Shown here in pieces: positions 38,399 through 48,686 of a DNA stretch of 64,000 nucleotides; position 1 is the first letter of the stretch; each line of letters opens with the position of its first letter. The stretch is from Fluviibacter phosphoraccumulans_A (GTDB taxonomy: Bacteria; Pseudomonadota; Gammaproteobacteria; Burkholderiales; Rhodocyclaceae): NCBI GenBank assembly GCA_036287865.1, contig CP126743.1, positions 1,054,001 to 1,118,000 on the forward strand, given 5' to 3'. The notes below the pieces were generated by a model that was not told the origin of the DNA, did not search any database, and saw only the letters and a program-made list of their open reading frames with translations. The translations under genes were made by a program, and so were the position numbers.

Positions 38399-39239
38399 AG
38401 GAACGGCGTTCGTTCTTTTCCAGATTCTGTAGGTAGCGGGTAAATTCCAGCCCCAGTTTCTTCTCAAGGTCTACGGCCACTGGCTTTAATCGATCCCACT
38501 GTGGGTGAAACTCGGGGTTTTTAAAGGCAAACGCAATCTGATTGTCGCCATCTCGCACCTTTAATGAGAGCACCCGGTCATCGAATACGTGTGCCAGTTG
38601 CGCAAGCGGATCCTCAAAGCCGGCTTTGTCTCCGGCCAGGTTCATAACCAGGATGCCGTTGGCTGATAGTGCCCGGTGGGCTTCTGCATAGAAATCTGGG
38701 TTGGATAACTCGGGAGCGATGCCTAAACCATCAAAGGCATCGACCATGATGATATCGGTGCGTGCTGTGTGGGTATGGATGTAGGCCTCCGCATCGGCAC
38801 AGTGAATGCGGAAACGATCATTGTCCGGCGGCACTTTGAATGCGTTGCGGAATGCAATGACATCCGGATCGATTTCAACTACGGTGATGTCTGCACGGGG
38901 GAGATGACGGTAGCAGAATTTGGTGAGTGAACCACCGCCCATGCCCAGGAGTAGCAGGGCTTTAGGCCGGGGGTAGAAAGGCAGGAAGGCCATCATCTTG
39001 CGGGTATAAGCCAGATCAAGATCGTCAGGCCTGGCGGTCTTCATGCTGCTCTGTACCAGGCTGAGGCTGAAATAAAGCGTCAGTAAGCCGTCGTGTTCGA
39101 TCAAAAATGGTCGGCCATAGCGGCCTGCGATTAACTCGTCTCGCAGGGTAGTGACATCAGACTCCGGCGGTTCAAGCAGTTTTACTGTGCCCAGTTCTAT
39201 GTCAAAGGGGCTGGGTAATTCAAAGAGCGCGTCATTCAT
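38367..39239 (-). CDS. Spermidine synthase-like (SpeE fold) protein
   Basis: 290 residues. SAM-binding core LLLLGMGGGSLTKFCYRHLP, VVEIDPDVIAF, the HCADAEAYI strand and DIIMVDAFDGLGIAPEL. It lacks clear spermidine-synthase substrate motifs at the N-terminus, so it may be a SpeE-like protein of other function. Start taken at ATG 39237-39239 (MNDALFELPSPF). Intact; overlaps the mliC-like gene tail to tail. Confidence 0.75.
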   Translation of the reverse strand: MNDALFELPSPFDIELGTVKLLEPPESDVTTLRDELIAGRYGRPFLIEHDGLLTLYFSLSLVQSSMKTARPDDLDLAYTRKMMAFLPFYPRPKALLLLGMGGGSLTKFCYRHLPRADITVVEIDPDVIAFRNAFKVPPDNDRFRIHCADAEAYIHTHTARTDIIMVDAFDGLGIAPELSNPDFYAEAHRALSANGILVMNLAGDKAGFEDPLAQLAHVFDDRVLSLKVRDGDNQIAFAFKNPEFHPQWDRLKPVAVDLEKKLGLEFTRYLQNLEKNERRSFNLPRKSRGR

Positions 39240-39283
39240 GCGGACAGTATAATCTGAGCCAACGAGACACTGGGCTGACGGGT

Positions 39284-40070
39284 ATGAAACGAATTTTGAT
39301 GGCATGAATTTCCGGTTTGTTGATGGGCGTATCCTGCATTTGCGCCGCTGATACCGCCGTTTTGTTACCGGCGCCGCACCCGGTGATGTTTGGTTTGCAC
39401 GCAGCACTCATAACGGTGATTGAACCGCATCGTTCCACCGGGTTAAAACCGGTTGAGTTAACGTATAGCGGGTATCCAGCGGTAGCGGTGCTGGATTCGC
39501 TGCTCGGTACACAGTGGTGTAACAGTGAGGCCTTGATTGGCTTTGAAGCTAAGGACGGATATCTGTCCATGATTCCTGCCGCACAGTTTTTGCGTTACCC
39601 GGCCTATCTAGTGTATGCCCGTGCCGATGGCGATGACTTCAGTGTCGAGACGCCACCGCTCAATAATCTTGTGAAGCTAGGGTCGTGGTATCTCGTATGG
39701 GATAACGTGCTCCATGCCAGCTTGCAGGCAGACGGCGCCATTTACTGGCCCTATCAGGTTGAGAAAATTGGTCTGGTGAGTGCTCCGAGCAAGGCAAAGC
39801 TCTTTCCGCCTATGATGCCTGAGCGTTATCGTGAAGGCGCTGTGCTGACAGAAAAGTACTGCCTGTCTTGCCATCAGGTTAATGGCGTAGGTGGGCGTAA
39901 GTTGCCGATTGATTTGGGCCAATGGGCTGCTACCCAATCCTTTGCACGCTTCGTCACCTGGGTGCTGGATCCGTCCGCTCACTGCGATGCCTGCCTTGGC
40001 GCCGGAGCGTCCGGCCAGCGAGCGTCAGCTGATGGCACGGCAGATTGCGTGCCATGGGGGCGCTGGGTAA
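39284..40070 (+). pseudogene. Periplasmic cytochrome c with N-terminal extension, nonsense and frameshift
   Basis: ATG 39284 opens a signal peptide that hits TGA at codon 8 (MKRILMA-stop-ISGLLMGVSCICAAD). An ~180-residue domain of unknown type follows (VELTYSGYPAVAVLDSLLG, FLRYPAYLVYARADGDDF), then a c-type heme site CLSCH. Near 39980 a frameshift displaces the axial-Met region: the neighbouring frame has MPALAPERPASERQLMARQI to TAA at 40068-40070. Two independent lesions. TATAAT lies at 39248-39253 upstream. Confidence 0.78.
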
Positions 40071-40075
40071 GTAAT

Positions 40076-40405
40076 TCAGTGACCGGCTTTGAGGATGATT
40101 ACGCCGCCAATAATCATGGCGGCGCCCATCCAGCGTAGTAAGGATGACTGTTCGCCAAAGATAAGGATGCCAAGGGCAAAGGTGCCTGCTGCACCTATGC
40201 CGGTCCACACGGCGTAGGCAGCACCAATCGGAATTTCTTTCTGTGCGAGCCATAAGAGCCAGGCGCTCAGCACAATAGAAAGACCGGAAAATCCGAACCA
40301 GCCAATTTGTCGTAGTCCTTCATTGGCCTGCGCCATTTTGTAGCCCAGTGGCCAGCCAATTTCACAGATGCCGGCAAGAATGAGGATGGTCCAGGGATTG
40401 TTCAT
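40076..40405 (-). CDS. Small multidrug resistance protein (SugE/Gdx type)
   Basis: 109-residue, four-helix SMR transporter. Essential membrane glutamate in AGICEIGWPLGYK; GAAYAVWTGIGAAGTF is the SugE/Gdx signature. Family members export guanidinium or quaternary ammonium ions. Intact, 5 bases from the cytochrome gene end on the opposite strand. Confidence 0.88.
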   Translation of the reverse strand: MNNPWTILILAGICEIGWPLGYKMAQANEGLRQIGWFGFSGLSIVLSAWLLWLAQKEIPIGAAYAVWTGIGAAGTFALGILIFGEQSSLLRWMGAAMIIGGVIILKAGH

Positions 40406-40429
40406 TGTGTTTGTGGATTAGTAACCGGA

Positions 40430-41823
40430 TTAGGCACATTTCAATGTACCACTTTTAATTGCTGTGATGAAGGTGTCGTAGTCGGCATTGTTTTGCTCGG
40501 CATAGGCCTTCGCAAATGCCACCATGGCATCATCGAGCTGTTCACCTTTGCCGCAGTAACCGGCAATAATGGCCGGGTCACCCGAGCGTGCGTGCGCGTT
40601 GACCAGGGCCCAGCCGAAGAGTGACGCATAGTCGGGGAATTCGGCGACACCAATCTCACCCTTGCCGGTGCCAATGGGAATGCCGCCTTTCATATCGCGT
40701 AACTGGCGGATATAAAAATCGGCGCCGTGCGTCACGCCATAGCCAAGAAAGAGGTCAGGCGCGCCGCTGCCCATAGACCGACCCATTGTCCCTGCGTTTT
40801 GAATTGACTATCCGGGAAGTGAGGCGCAAGGACAGATCGTTGTGCCCGTTTGTTTTGCAGGAAAAGCGGATCTGATTGATCCAGGCCTTCCATGTACAGA
40901 ATCCAGCAGCCAAGTCCCACGCTTCCGACACCGACGACTTTTCGGGCGTAGTCGACCAACCGGTATTTTTCAAGAATCGCTCTGCGGTCAGATAACAGCG
41001 AGCGTGCGTAGCTTCTGAGCCCTTCATCCAGTACGTCGACCAGCGGGTTGCCATACATGGTCTTCTCGAGATGCATGAGAAAGAGCGGCGTATCTATTAA
41101 CCTTGTTCCAGAACCATGTTGTTCGGTCAGTTTGCTGAGCACGCCCTGATTGGTATTAACACGGGCTTTGGAGATCTGTTTCTTGACGTAAGAACGTGCT
41201 GCGTCCGATACGCCACGCATGTGCGCGCGCTCCAAAATGGTGTGCTCGTCGATATAGGTGCGTGCCAGTTCTACATAAGGTGTTTGGGCATATTCCTGCA
41301 TGTACTGGCGGTATTTGCTGCACATGCGTCGGATCAGGTTTTCACCATGGACCAGATCTTGCCCGAGGGATTCTGCGGCAATTATTGCGCTGGCAGCCAG
41401 GCGTTTGAGATCCCAGTCAAAATTTCCCGGTAGGGTTTCATCAAAGTCATTGATGCCAAAGACCAGACGCCGTTCTGTCGTAGAAAAGAAACCGAAATTA
41501 CTGACATGCATGTCGCCACAGAGCTGTACACGTTTGTCAGGCGAGGGGAGTGGCGCCAGATCCCCGGCCATGATGGCTGCACTGGCGCGGAAAAAGGCAA
41601 AGTGGTTGACTGCCATGTGGGCAAGACGGATTGGGACGAGTTCAGGAATACGAGATTCGGCCTGGCGGTTGATAATGCTCACGGCATTAAGTCGCCTGGC
41701 TTGAATTACATAGTTGCCGAGGCTGTTACGGGGTGTTTGTTGCCGGATGCCTTTACCGAGTGCCATTCGCTCTTTGGGCGAAAGACGTTCTCGCTGAAAG
41801 GATTTGAGTGTTTCGTGAGCCAT
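40430..41823 (-). pseudogene. DUF2252 family protein, frameshifted
   Basis: Kinase-like fold protein of unknown function: VQLCGDMHVSNFGFF and FGINDFDETLPGNFDWDLKR resemble aminoglycoside-kinase catalytic and metal motifs. The first frame ends at about 40732 after HGQ-like region QFKTQGQWVGLWAA; the C-terminal part (APDLFLGYGVTHGADFYIRQ ... IIAGYCGKGEQLDDAM) is in another frame to 40430. One frameshift lies near 40780. Start ATG 41821-41823. Confidence 0.8.
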
Positions 41824-41934
41824 GTATGAATAGCCCCATTGTGCCGTTTCTGTGAATTTGCTCGGCGTTCATAGGACGTACTCGGCTGGCTGTTGCTATT
41901 TGGTAACGTATTTGTTTCTGCGCACAAAAAATTC

Positions 41935-41962
41935 TTGACAGGGTGTTTTGTGGGTCTATAAT
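41935..41962 (+). promoter_or_regulatory. Strong sigma-70 promoter of the phasin gene
   Basis: TTGACA (41935-41940), 16-bp spacer, TATAAT (41957-41962): consensus at both boxes. It is followed by a ~100-base pyrimidine-rich leader with a small GCAGC/GCTGC hairpin and an AAGGAG site just before the phasin ATG. Confidence 0.9.
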
Positions 41963-42065
41963 TCGTTATATTGCATTGCAGCAAAGCTGCTTTGTAAAAA
42001 ATAAGAAGACCTGAGACCTTTGATTTTTCTGCTTTGCCCTTTGTTTATCTTTTAAGGAGTTCACC

Positions 42066-42611
42066 ATGACTGCACTGAATAACGAACAAGTCCTGTCGGC
42101 TAACAAGGCTGCGATTGATACGCTGCTGTCGGTTGCTAACACTGCCCTGGCCACTGCCGAGAGCCTGGCTGCCCTAAACCTGGGTACGGCCCGCGAAGCC
42201 CTGCAAGACGGCGCTAAGAATGTACAGGCTGCTATGGGCGTTAAGACCCCACAAGACGCTGCTGCGCTGAACACCAAGCTGGGTCAGCCAGCTGTTGAGA
42301 AGGCTGTTGCTTACTCGCGTAGCGTTTACGAAATCTCGACTGGCGCTGCTAACGAATTCAGCAAGCTGATCCAGGCTCAGTTCGTAGAACTGAACAAGGC
42401 TGCTCAGGATCTGGCTGAGAAGACTGCCAAGGCTTCGCCATTTGGTTCGGATGTGGCTCTGGCTGCTGTTAAGCAAGCGGTTAACGCTGCTAACTCGGCT
42501 TTTGACAACCTGAACAAGGCTGCCAAGCAAGCTGCTGAATTCACCGAAGCCGGTGTTTCTGCTGCCACTTCAGCTGCTGTTAAGGCTGCTGGCACCAAGG
42601 GTAAGAAGTAA
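42066..42611 (+). CDS. phaP: Phasin (polyhydroxyalkanoate granule-associated protein)
   Basis: 181-residue, Ala-rich amphipathic helical protein of the phasin family that coats PHA granules. Pattern of long helices: ALATAESLAALNLGTAREAL, RSVYEISTGAANEFSKLIQA, LAEKTAKASPFGSDVALAAV, with a basic K/A tail. Strongly biased codons (GCT for Ala) and a consensus promoter point to high expression. No PHA synthase gene in the window. Intact. A 7-bp hairpin (AAGACCC / GGGTCTT, 42654-42685) after it may end the transcript. Confidence 0.9.
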   Translation: MTALNNEQVLSANKAAIDTLLSVANTALATAESLAALNLGTAREALQDGAKNVQAAMGVKTPQDAAALNTKLGQPAVEKAVAYSRSVYEISTGAANEFSKLIQAQFVELNKAAQDLAEKTAKASPFGSDVALAAVKQAVNAANSAFDNLNKAAKQAAEFTEAGVSAATSAAVKAAGTKGKK

Positions 42612-42727
42612 TCCTTCTGGCTCTAGCCGGGGAGTTGCTTAGGCCTTAGGCTTAAGACCCCCCCCAAAAACCCTGCCCGGGTCTTACGACCTGCGCGAGG
42701 TTTGTCTTTTATGGCGATAATGTCGGC

Positions 42728-43882
42728 ATGACACTATTCGATTTTGATGCCCCCATTGATCGCCAGCTTTTCCCATTTGATGATTCGGTAAAGTGGGGCA
42801 AGTACGCCGGGCGGGATGTATTGCCGTTGTGGGTGGCCGATATGGATTTTGCGGCGACCCCGGTAGTGCTTCATGCACTGACAGCGAGAGTTGAACATGG
42901 CGTGCTGGGTTACCCGCATGTGACCAAGTCTGTTGTCGATGCGGTGCTGTTACACCTGGAGCGTGATCTGGGTTGGGCTGTTAACCCGGATTGGCTAGTC
43001 TGGCTCCCCGGTTTGGTGACGGGATTAAACGTTGCCTGCCGCGCTGTCGGTGAAGCGGGGGAGTGGTGTGTTGACTGCAACACCGGTGTATCCACCGTTT
43101 ACCTCTGCACCGAAGCTGAGTGATCGTACCTTGCAGACCGTGTCGCTTGTACAGCAGTGTGCTGACTGGGTACTGGATCTGGATGCCGTTATTGCTGCCA
43201 GTAACGCATCGACTAAGCTCCTGATGCTCTATAACCCGCATAACCCGATTGGCCGGGTCTGGCGCAAGGAGGAATTACTAGCCCTGGCAGCACTGGCTGA
43301 AGAACGCGACTGGACAATCTGTTCGGATGGAGCTTGTTTTGAAACGTGGTGTGTCTTACACCACATTGGCGAGTCTTTCACCGGAGATTGCACGCCGGAC
43401 CATTAGCCTATTTGCCCCATCCAAGACCTATAACATTCCCGGCCTGGGTGCGTCCTTTGCAGTGATCCCAGATGCGGCTTTGCGCCGTCGTTTTGAGCGG
43501 GTGATGGCGGGCATTATATGTGCTGGGCTATACCGCCATGGAGGCGGCATATAGGCATGGCGTGCCCTGGCGTGATGCGTTGCTGAGCTATCTTCGCAGT
43601 AATCGGGATTGCCTTGTTGCGGCAGTGAATGACATGCCCGGACTGAAGGTGCATACCCCTGAAGCGACCTATCTGGCATGGGTTGATGCCAGTGGTCTGC
43701 AATTGCCCGAGGGAATCAGTACAGCACAGTTCTTCGAAGCCGCAGGCGTGGGTTTGTCGCCGGGTCAGGATTTTCAGGATTGGGCTACCGATTATGTGCG
43801 TATAAATTTCGGTTGTACGCGTCAGACCCTTGAATTAGCCATCAGCCGCATGGCCAGTGCCTGTGCCAAGCAGTTTGCCTAG
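42728..43882 (+). pseudogene. PatB/MalY-type cystathionine beta-lyase (PLP), several frameshifts
   Basis: Fold-type I aminotransferase/C-S lyase: KWGKYAGRDVLPLWVADMDF, YNPHNPIGRVWRKEEL, PLP-lysine region LFAPSKTYNIPGLGASFAVI, and C-terminal GVGLSPGQDFQDWATDYVRI. Four frames are needed: breaks lie near 43060, 43330 (an ~11-base loss in the SDEIHC region) and 43515. No functional enzyme can be made. Start ATG 42728. Confidence 0.85.
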
Positions 43883-45621
43883 TGTGGATGGTTATTGATC
43901 AGTAGCTCACGCAGGAAGAGGTGCTTTGCAACCTCACCCTTTAGCATGGCTTTGATTTCATCGTCAGTCTGACGGCCTTTAAGCCCGAGTCGTTCGCCGA
44001 GAATTTTGCAGTCCGTGCAGATTGGTGCATCCAGTGGCTGCTGCACGACCAAGATGGGGTAGTGTTCACGCAGCAAATGCATGGGCGTATGCGCATCGCT
44101 CCGATACCCATGAATATCGGCGCCCGGTAACAGGAACCGGTATTGTTCGTAAGCGGCATTGAAGTTGTAAGGCACCCAAACCTTCTGGCCTGCCATTTGC
44201 CACTGAACGGATTCTTTATAACGCCCCATAGGGCCATCGAAGACACTGAGAAAACCTGTCAGCACGAGATAGGCAGTAAAGACCGCCGGTAGTGTAACCC
44301 AACGAAGTAAGCTCGGGATTAGTAAGGAAAGCGTCAGCGCGCAGAGAACGATCACCAGTAGTACGCCCTCGGTGCCCGAGTAGATGCTCTGACCGACATC
44401 GTGCTGCAACAACCAGCCGAGGTAGCCGATAGCAGTAATCACCAGGGTACAGATTAGGGTGGTGGCAAATAAAAGCCAGCGGCTTAATCGGTGCCAGACC
44501 AATGCAATGAGAATGGCCAGGGCCGGCATGGCTTCGAGCAGATAACGGCTGGAGCGCTGGCTGGGGAAGCAGAAGACGACAAAGAGAATGAGTACCCACC
44601 ACCAGAGATACTTTTCCTCGTTGCTCAGGTCGTTACGACGTAACAGGCGCCAAAGCGCGAGACCGATCGTGCCAAACACAATCAGTGCTAGTAGTCCGGC
44701 GTTGAGGCCGTAGCCGGGAACCAGTGTCCAGATGCTGCCGTCACCCCAGAACATTTTAGATAGATAGCTGGGGCCATGCGGGTCGAATTTGCCGGCGTTT
44801 TCGCCAATCACAAACTCATTCCATACCGCCTTAGGATCCGGATCAAAAACAAACCACAAGGCAAAGATGCCCAGGGAAAGCAGGGAGATTAGTATGAGTT
44901 TGTAGAGATCACGCTTGAAAAACTCACCTAAACGATAGTGGCGATAACGCAGGTACCAGAAGGCGAGACACACGCCCACAGGCAACAACAAGGCAAAGGA
45001 TTTGTAGAGCAAGCCAATGCCTATAGCAATACCGATGCTAAGCGGCACTTTCCAGGATGATTCAAAGCTGCGTTTGCCCCCGAAGAGCAAGATGAAGAAG
45101 GGCATGAAAAGCCAGAACACCTCACCTGCGTTAGTGAGGAATGGGCGGCCAAAACGATAGGTGCTAAAAAAGCCGAGCCAGGTGATGGCTGCAATGAGCC
45201 CGGTAGTGATGTGCCTGACTGAGATCTTCCAGCCGAGTAACCCTACGAGTAAACCTGTTGCCAGGGTGTACAACACATTAGGGTAGCGTAGCTGCCAGAG
45301 CGTCCAGTCCTGTCCCCAGTGCGTGCTGAGTAAACCCTGCCAGAACAGCATGGGGGGTTTGGTGTTGCGCATATTGTCCAGGGTGGACTGTAGGGGTAGC
45401 CAGTGACCACTCTCAGCTGTTAGCCGTGCGATATGGGCGTAGGGAAATTCATCGCCGTTTTTGGGAATCTGTAGGCTGTCTAATCCAAAGAAATAGGTAC
45501 CTAACGCCAGCAAAATAACGGCAATGCCCCAGATAATGCTGGCGGGTGTGGAAGTTTGATGATGCGATGCGAGCGGTAGCCGGCTTTGGCGCGGGCGGGC
45601 TGTTGTGGCTTTGCGGTTCAT
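43879..45621 (-). CDS. GT39-family (ArnT-like) membrane glycosyltransferase
   Basis: 580 residues with about 11-12 membrane helices. Early catalytic acidic loop FGLDSLQIPKNGDEFPYAHIA then GHWLPLQSTLDNMRNTKPPM, matching ArnT/PMT-type lipid-donor glycosyltransferases that modify lipid A or glycans on the periplasmic side. Its start overlaps the gtrA-like stop by 4 bases; the GT9 gene comes before. Intact. Donor and acceptor unknown. Confidence 0.82.
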   Translation of the reverse strand: MNRKATTARPRQSRLPLASHHQTSTPASIIWGIAVILLALGTYFFGLDSLQIPKNGDEFPYAHIARLTAESGHWLPLQSTLDNMRNTKPPMLFWQGLLSTHWGQDWTLWQLRYPNVLYTLATGLLVGLLGWKISVRHITTGLIAAITWLGFFSTYRFGRPFLTNAGEVFWLFMPFFILLFGGKRSFESSWKVPLSIGIAIGIGLLYKSFALLLPVGVCLAFWYLRYRHYRLGEFFKRDLYKLILISLLSLGIFALWFVFDPDPKAVWNEFVIGENAGKFDPHGPSYLSKMFWGDGSIWTLVPGYGLNAGLLALIVFGTIGLALWRLLRRNDLSNEEKYLWWWVLILFVVFCFPSQRSSRYLLEAMPALAILIALVWHRLSRWLLFATTLICTLVITAIGYLGWLLQHDVGQSIYSGTEGVLLVIVLCALTLSLLIPSLLRWVTLPAVFTAYLVLTGFLSVFDGPMGRYKESVQWQMAGQKVWVPYNFNAAYEQYRFLLPGADIHGYRSDAHTPMHLLREHYPILVVQQPLDAPICTDCKILGERLGLKGRQTDDEIKAMLKGEVAKHLFLRELLINNHPH

Positions 45622-46112
45622 TCGTTCAACGAGGACCGCCGGTTGGCGCGATTCATCTTGAGTCGCCCAAAAGTCCAGAAATCATTGGCGACAAAATTAA
45701 ACAGACTGGCAATCACCACAGCAATCAGATTGGCCATCATGTAATGCAGGAAGAGTGCGAACAGGTTGGTAAGGCCGAACTGAACCGCAATACCCACCCA
45801 GCAAGCCAGTGCATATTGGCCAAACTGAACAACAACCGGAACGGTGCGGTGCTGTTTACGATCTTGCCAGGTCCAGCGACGGTTCCAGAAGAAGTTGCTG
45901 ATGGTTGTAATAAATATGGCCAGAGCTAGAGATAGATTCAGGCGTAGTGTTTGCTGGGTAATTTCGGTAAAGAGATATTCCTGACCGACATAGAGCACCG
46001 CCAGATTAACGACGACTCCTGAGGCACCGACAATGCCGAATTTAATAAAGCGCGGACGAAACAGGGCGCCAATGAGTGGCAGTGCCTGCAGGGTCTGGAT
46101 CATTGCACGCAT
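45618..46112 (-). CDS. GtrA-family membrane protein
   Basis: 164 residues, four helices (FIKFGIVGASGVVVNLAVLY, LAIFITTISNFFWNRRWTW, ANLIAVVIASLFNFVANDFW). The W-R-xW-x-W motif after helix 2 and FVANDFWTF are typical of GtrA, thought to flip polyprenyl-phosphate-linked sugars. Middle gene of the GT9-GtrA-GT39 operon, so it probably supplies the lipid-linked donor to the GT39 enzyme. Confidence 0.85.
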   Translation of the reverse strand: MRAMIQTLQALPLIGALFRPRFIKFGIVGASGVVVNLAVLYVGQEYLFTEITQQTLRLNLSLALAIFITTISNFFWNRRWTWQDRKQHRTVPVVVQFGQYALACWVGIAVQFGLTNLFALFLHYMMANLIAVVIASLFNFVANDFWTFGRLKMNRANRRSSLNE

Positions 46113-46121
46113 ATCGGGCGA

Positions 46122-47375
46122 TTAGCGTGATTCAAGGGTAAAAGCAACAGGTTGCGCGGTAGGAGGAAGACCCAGCAGTTCGTGGGCTTTGGCCAGCACT
46201 TGATCCGGCGTAATCTGTTTGAGGCACTGATTGTCGCCGTCACAAGGCGACATGCGGTGGTTATATGCGGTCAGGCAAGGCGAACAGGCCAGTGGCTGGT
46301 GAAAAAAGTACGCGTTCTTGGCCCACGATTGATAAAGACGCGGTGTTTCAGGCCCGAAAAGAATAATCGTGGGGATAGGCGTCATGGCGGCAAACTGACC
46401 CGGACCGCCATCATTGGTGATGAGTAGCGCGGCGCGGTGGAACAGCGCCAGTAGATGGCGCACAGAGCGTGTGTAACCGGTGAGGTCGATACACATCAGG
46501 TGGCGGGTGTGATTAAGCACGGCCTGACCAAAGGCTTTATCGCCTTTGAGACCAATGACGCCAACAGCATAACCTTGCTGTAGAAAGTGATCGGCGACCC
46601 GGTAATAGTTTTCCAAGGGCCAGGCACGAATGGGTAGAATACCGCCGCTTGGATAAATAAGGACCAGGGGCTTACTGGCAATGGTCGGAAAGTCGGCTTC
46701 CAGCTTGCTGGCTTCTGCAGCCACTTCGCCGTCGTTAAAGGTCAGCGTTGGTGGCTTGATCGCCTCATCCGTCGGTACGGTTTTGCCGGCGGGATACGAT
46801 GTCGCCTCAATCGCATCGACCATGGTGAGTAGCTGATAGCTCAGGTGGCGATAGGGGTTATACATCACCGGGTTGGTGAGGTAACCGCCACGGTACAGGC
46901 CTTCCTGGGTATGAGGTTCAAAGCCGACCAGCACCGGTGCGCCACTCATGTAGGCGATGAGGCTGCTGACACGGGCAAACAATTCACAGTCAATAACAAC
47001 ATCAAAACGCAGGGTGCGCATTTTTTGCAGCGCTTCCCACATATCCGAAGCAAAATCCTTCAGATTGCTGTCATTCAGGGTGATTACGTTCTGTTTAGGA
47101 ACAACATTCAGCAGATCCAGCACTTCGCGGTTTTTGGCGAAAAGCATCACGTGGAGTTCGGCGCCGAGGTAGCGCGCCTTGATGCGCTGGAACATCGGTT
47201 CGGCCAGAACCAGGCTGCCCATTTCCGAGAGCAGGATGACGAGAATGCGTTTGGGTTCAGCAGCCGGCTTGCGGCGTAAGCCCAGTTTACGGATGCACCA
47301 ATCCCAGGCTGTAAAGAGTGCGCACAGGGGCACACCTGCATATTTATCGACAGCGCGTTGGAATCGTATATCCAT
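46122..47375 (-). CDS. GT9-family glycosyltransferase (heptosyltransferase-like)
   Basis: 417 residues. N-terminal Rossmann half KRILVILLSEMGSLVLAEPM, C-terminal nucleotide-sugar half LLITNDGGPGQFAAMTPIPT and IILFGPETPRLY, as in ADP-heptose:LPS heptosyltransferases. The late Cys cluster (CSPCLTAYNHRMSPC) is common in GT9 members. First gene of the operon, 9 bases before gtrA, divergent from the sialidase-like gene. Likely builds an LPS or cell-surface glycan. Confidence 0.85.
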   Translation of the reverse strand: MDIRFQRAVDKYAGVPLCALFTAWDWCIRKLGLRRKPAAEPKRILVILLSEMGSLVLAEPMFQRIKARYLGAELHVMLFAKNREVLDLLNVVPKQNVITLNDSNLKDFASDMWEALQKMRTLRFDVVIDCELFARVSSLIAYMSGAPVLVGFEPHTQEGLYRGGYLTNPVMYNPYRHLSYQLLTMVDAIEATSYPAGKTVPTDEAIKPPTLTFNDGEVAAEASKLEADFPTIASKPLVLIYPSGGILPIRAWPLENYYRVADHFLQQGYAVGVIGLKGDKAFGQAVLNHTRHLMCIDLTGYTRSVRHLLALFHRAALLITNDGGPGQFAAMTPIPTIILFGPETPRLYQSWAKNAYFFHQPLACSPCLTAYNHRMSPCDGDNQCLKQITPDQVLAKAHELLGLPPTAQPVAFTLESR

Positions 47376-47474
47376 GTATATGAGTTATTCAGCCAGCAAA
47401 GACTTAATGATACCCGCCCTTGAGATAAAATGCCCCTATGATCGTCTGTTTCATCCTGCAAAACCAGGGATGCC

Positions 47475-48686
47475 ATGCTTAAGCGCTGGTTTCCGACCAT
47501 AGTATTTGCTATAGGCCTTCTGGCAGCCATTATTACGGCAACGCTCCCTGAGCGCCCGCAGTTTGCTGAACCTGAAAAATCGGTAGCCGCTGTTGCCGCA
47601 AAGCAGGCAGCTGCTTTGCCTGCCCGATTTGCCTGGTCTGATTTACCGCGGCCAACGCCTTCCGCCCATGCCGCAACACTGGCCGAGGTATTACCGGGAA
47701 CACGCTTACCGGTTTTTAAAGCCGAACAGGATACTGCCCCCGTGCATCTGGTGGCTGCCTGGTTTGGTGGCAGTCGTGAAGGCGCAGCTGATGTATCGCT
47801 CTATCAATCGGATTGGTATGCCAATGCCTCCTGGCTGCCTGCTCGGGAAATCATGACTCGTCAGCAAGCTGGGGATGAGCTGGGTCGCAATATACGAAAG
47901 CTGGGTAATCCGCTTTTTGTAACAGAGGCCGGGCGTCTGCATCTATTTTTTGTCTCAGTGTCATACGGCGGTTGGGCCAGTAGTGCCATTAATCGTAGTA
48001 CCTCGACCGATGGGGGTAAAAGCTGGACCCCGGCGCAACGCATTGTTACAAGCCCTTTCTTTAATTTGAGCACGCTCGTACGTAACCCCGGTGTATGGCT
48101 CTCGGACGGTAGTCTGGGTTTGCCGGTGTATCACGAATTTATCAATAAGCATGGCGAGTGGTTGCGACTGGACCCTGAGGGACGGGTTCTGGCCAAAGAA
48201 CGGATGCCGATGCCACGTGCAACCTTACAACCAGCCGTAGTGGCACTTGATGGGCAGCATGCCGTTTCAGCACTACGCGATGCTGGTCCGGGTGATAACC
48301 AGGTGCAATGGGCAGAGACACGTGATGCCGGTCGGTCTTGGCAAGCCTGGTCTGCCCGTGCAATACCCAACCCGAATTCTGCGGTGGCCATGATCGGTTT
48401 GAGAGATGGCAACCTGCTCATGGCCTGCAACCCGATCGGTGGGAATCGTAATCAGCTGTCCTTATTGCGCTCTGGCGATCAGGGGAGTACCTGGACGCTG
48501 GTGCGCCTTATTGAGCAAAGCGCCGATGACCGGGATGAATTTTCTTATCCAGCGCTGATTCAGGATCGGTCAGGGGAAATTCATCTGTTGTATACCCACC
48601 TGCGTCGCGGCATTCGTCATGCCCGCTTTACCGAAGCCTGGTTAAATAATCCCGGTTCGCCCAATCTGCCGGCGGTATCACCATGA
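47475..48686 (+). CDS. Sialidase-like (BNR repeat) membrane-anchored protein
   Basis: 403 residues. N-terminal signal anchor (WFPTIVFAIGLLAAIITATLP), then a six-bladed-propeller exo-sialidase-type domain: VHLVAAWFGGSREGAADVSL (substrate-side Arg/Asp region), Asp-box repeats STDGGKSWTP, RDAGRSWQAW and GDQGSTWTLV, and LIQDRSGEIHLLYTHLRRGI. Family members hydrolyse sialic-acid-type sugars, but many bacterial relatives have no tested activity. Overlaps the next gene by 4 bases (ATGA), so the two act together. Confidence 0.75.
   Translation: MLKRWFPTIVFAIGLLAAIITATLPERPQFAEPEKSVAAVAAKQAAALPARFAWSDLPRPTPSAHAATLAEVLPGTRLPVFKAEQDTAPVHLVAAWFGGSREGAADVSLYQSDWYANASWLPAREIMTRQQAGDELGRNIRKLGNPLFVTEAGRLHLFFVSVSYGGWASSAINRSTSTDGGKSWTPAQRIVTSPFFNLSTLVRNPGVWLSDGSLGLPVYHEFINKHGEWLRLDPEGRVLAKERMPMPRATLQPAVVALDGQHAVSALRDAGPGDNQVQWAETRDAGRSWQAWSARAIPNPNSAVAMIGLRDGNLLMACNPIGGNRNQLSLLRSGDQGSTWTLVRLIEQSADDRDEFSYPALIQDRSGEIHLLYTHLRRGIRHARFTEAWLNNPGSPNLPAVSP

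Noticed and set aside
42654..42685. A riboswitch after the phasin gene.
   Set aside because: Only a simple 7-bp GC hairpin with a C run is visible; a weak terminator is more likely.
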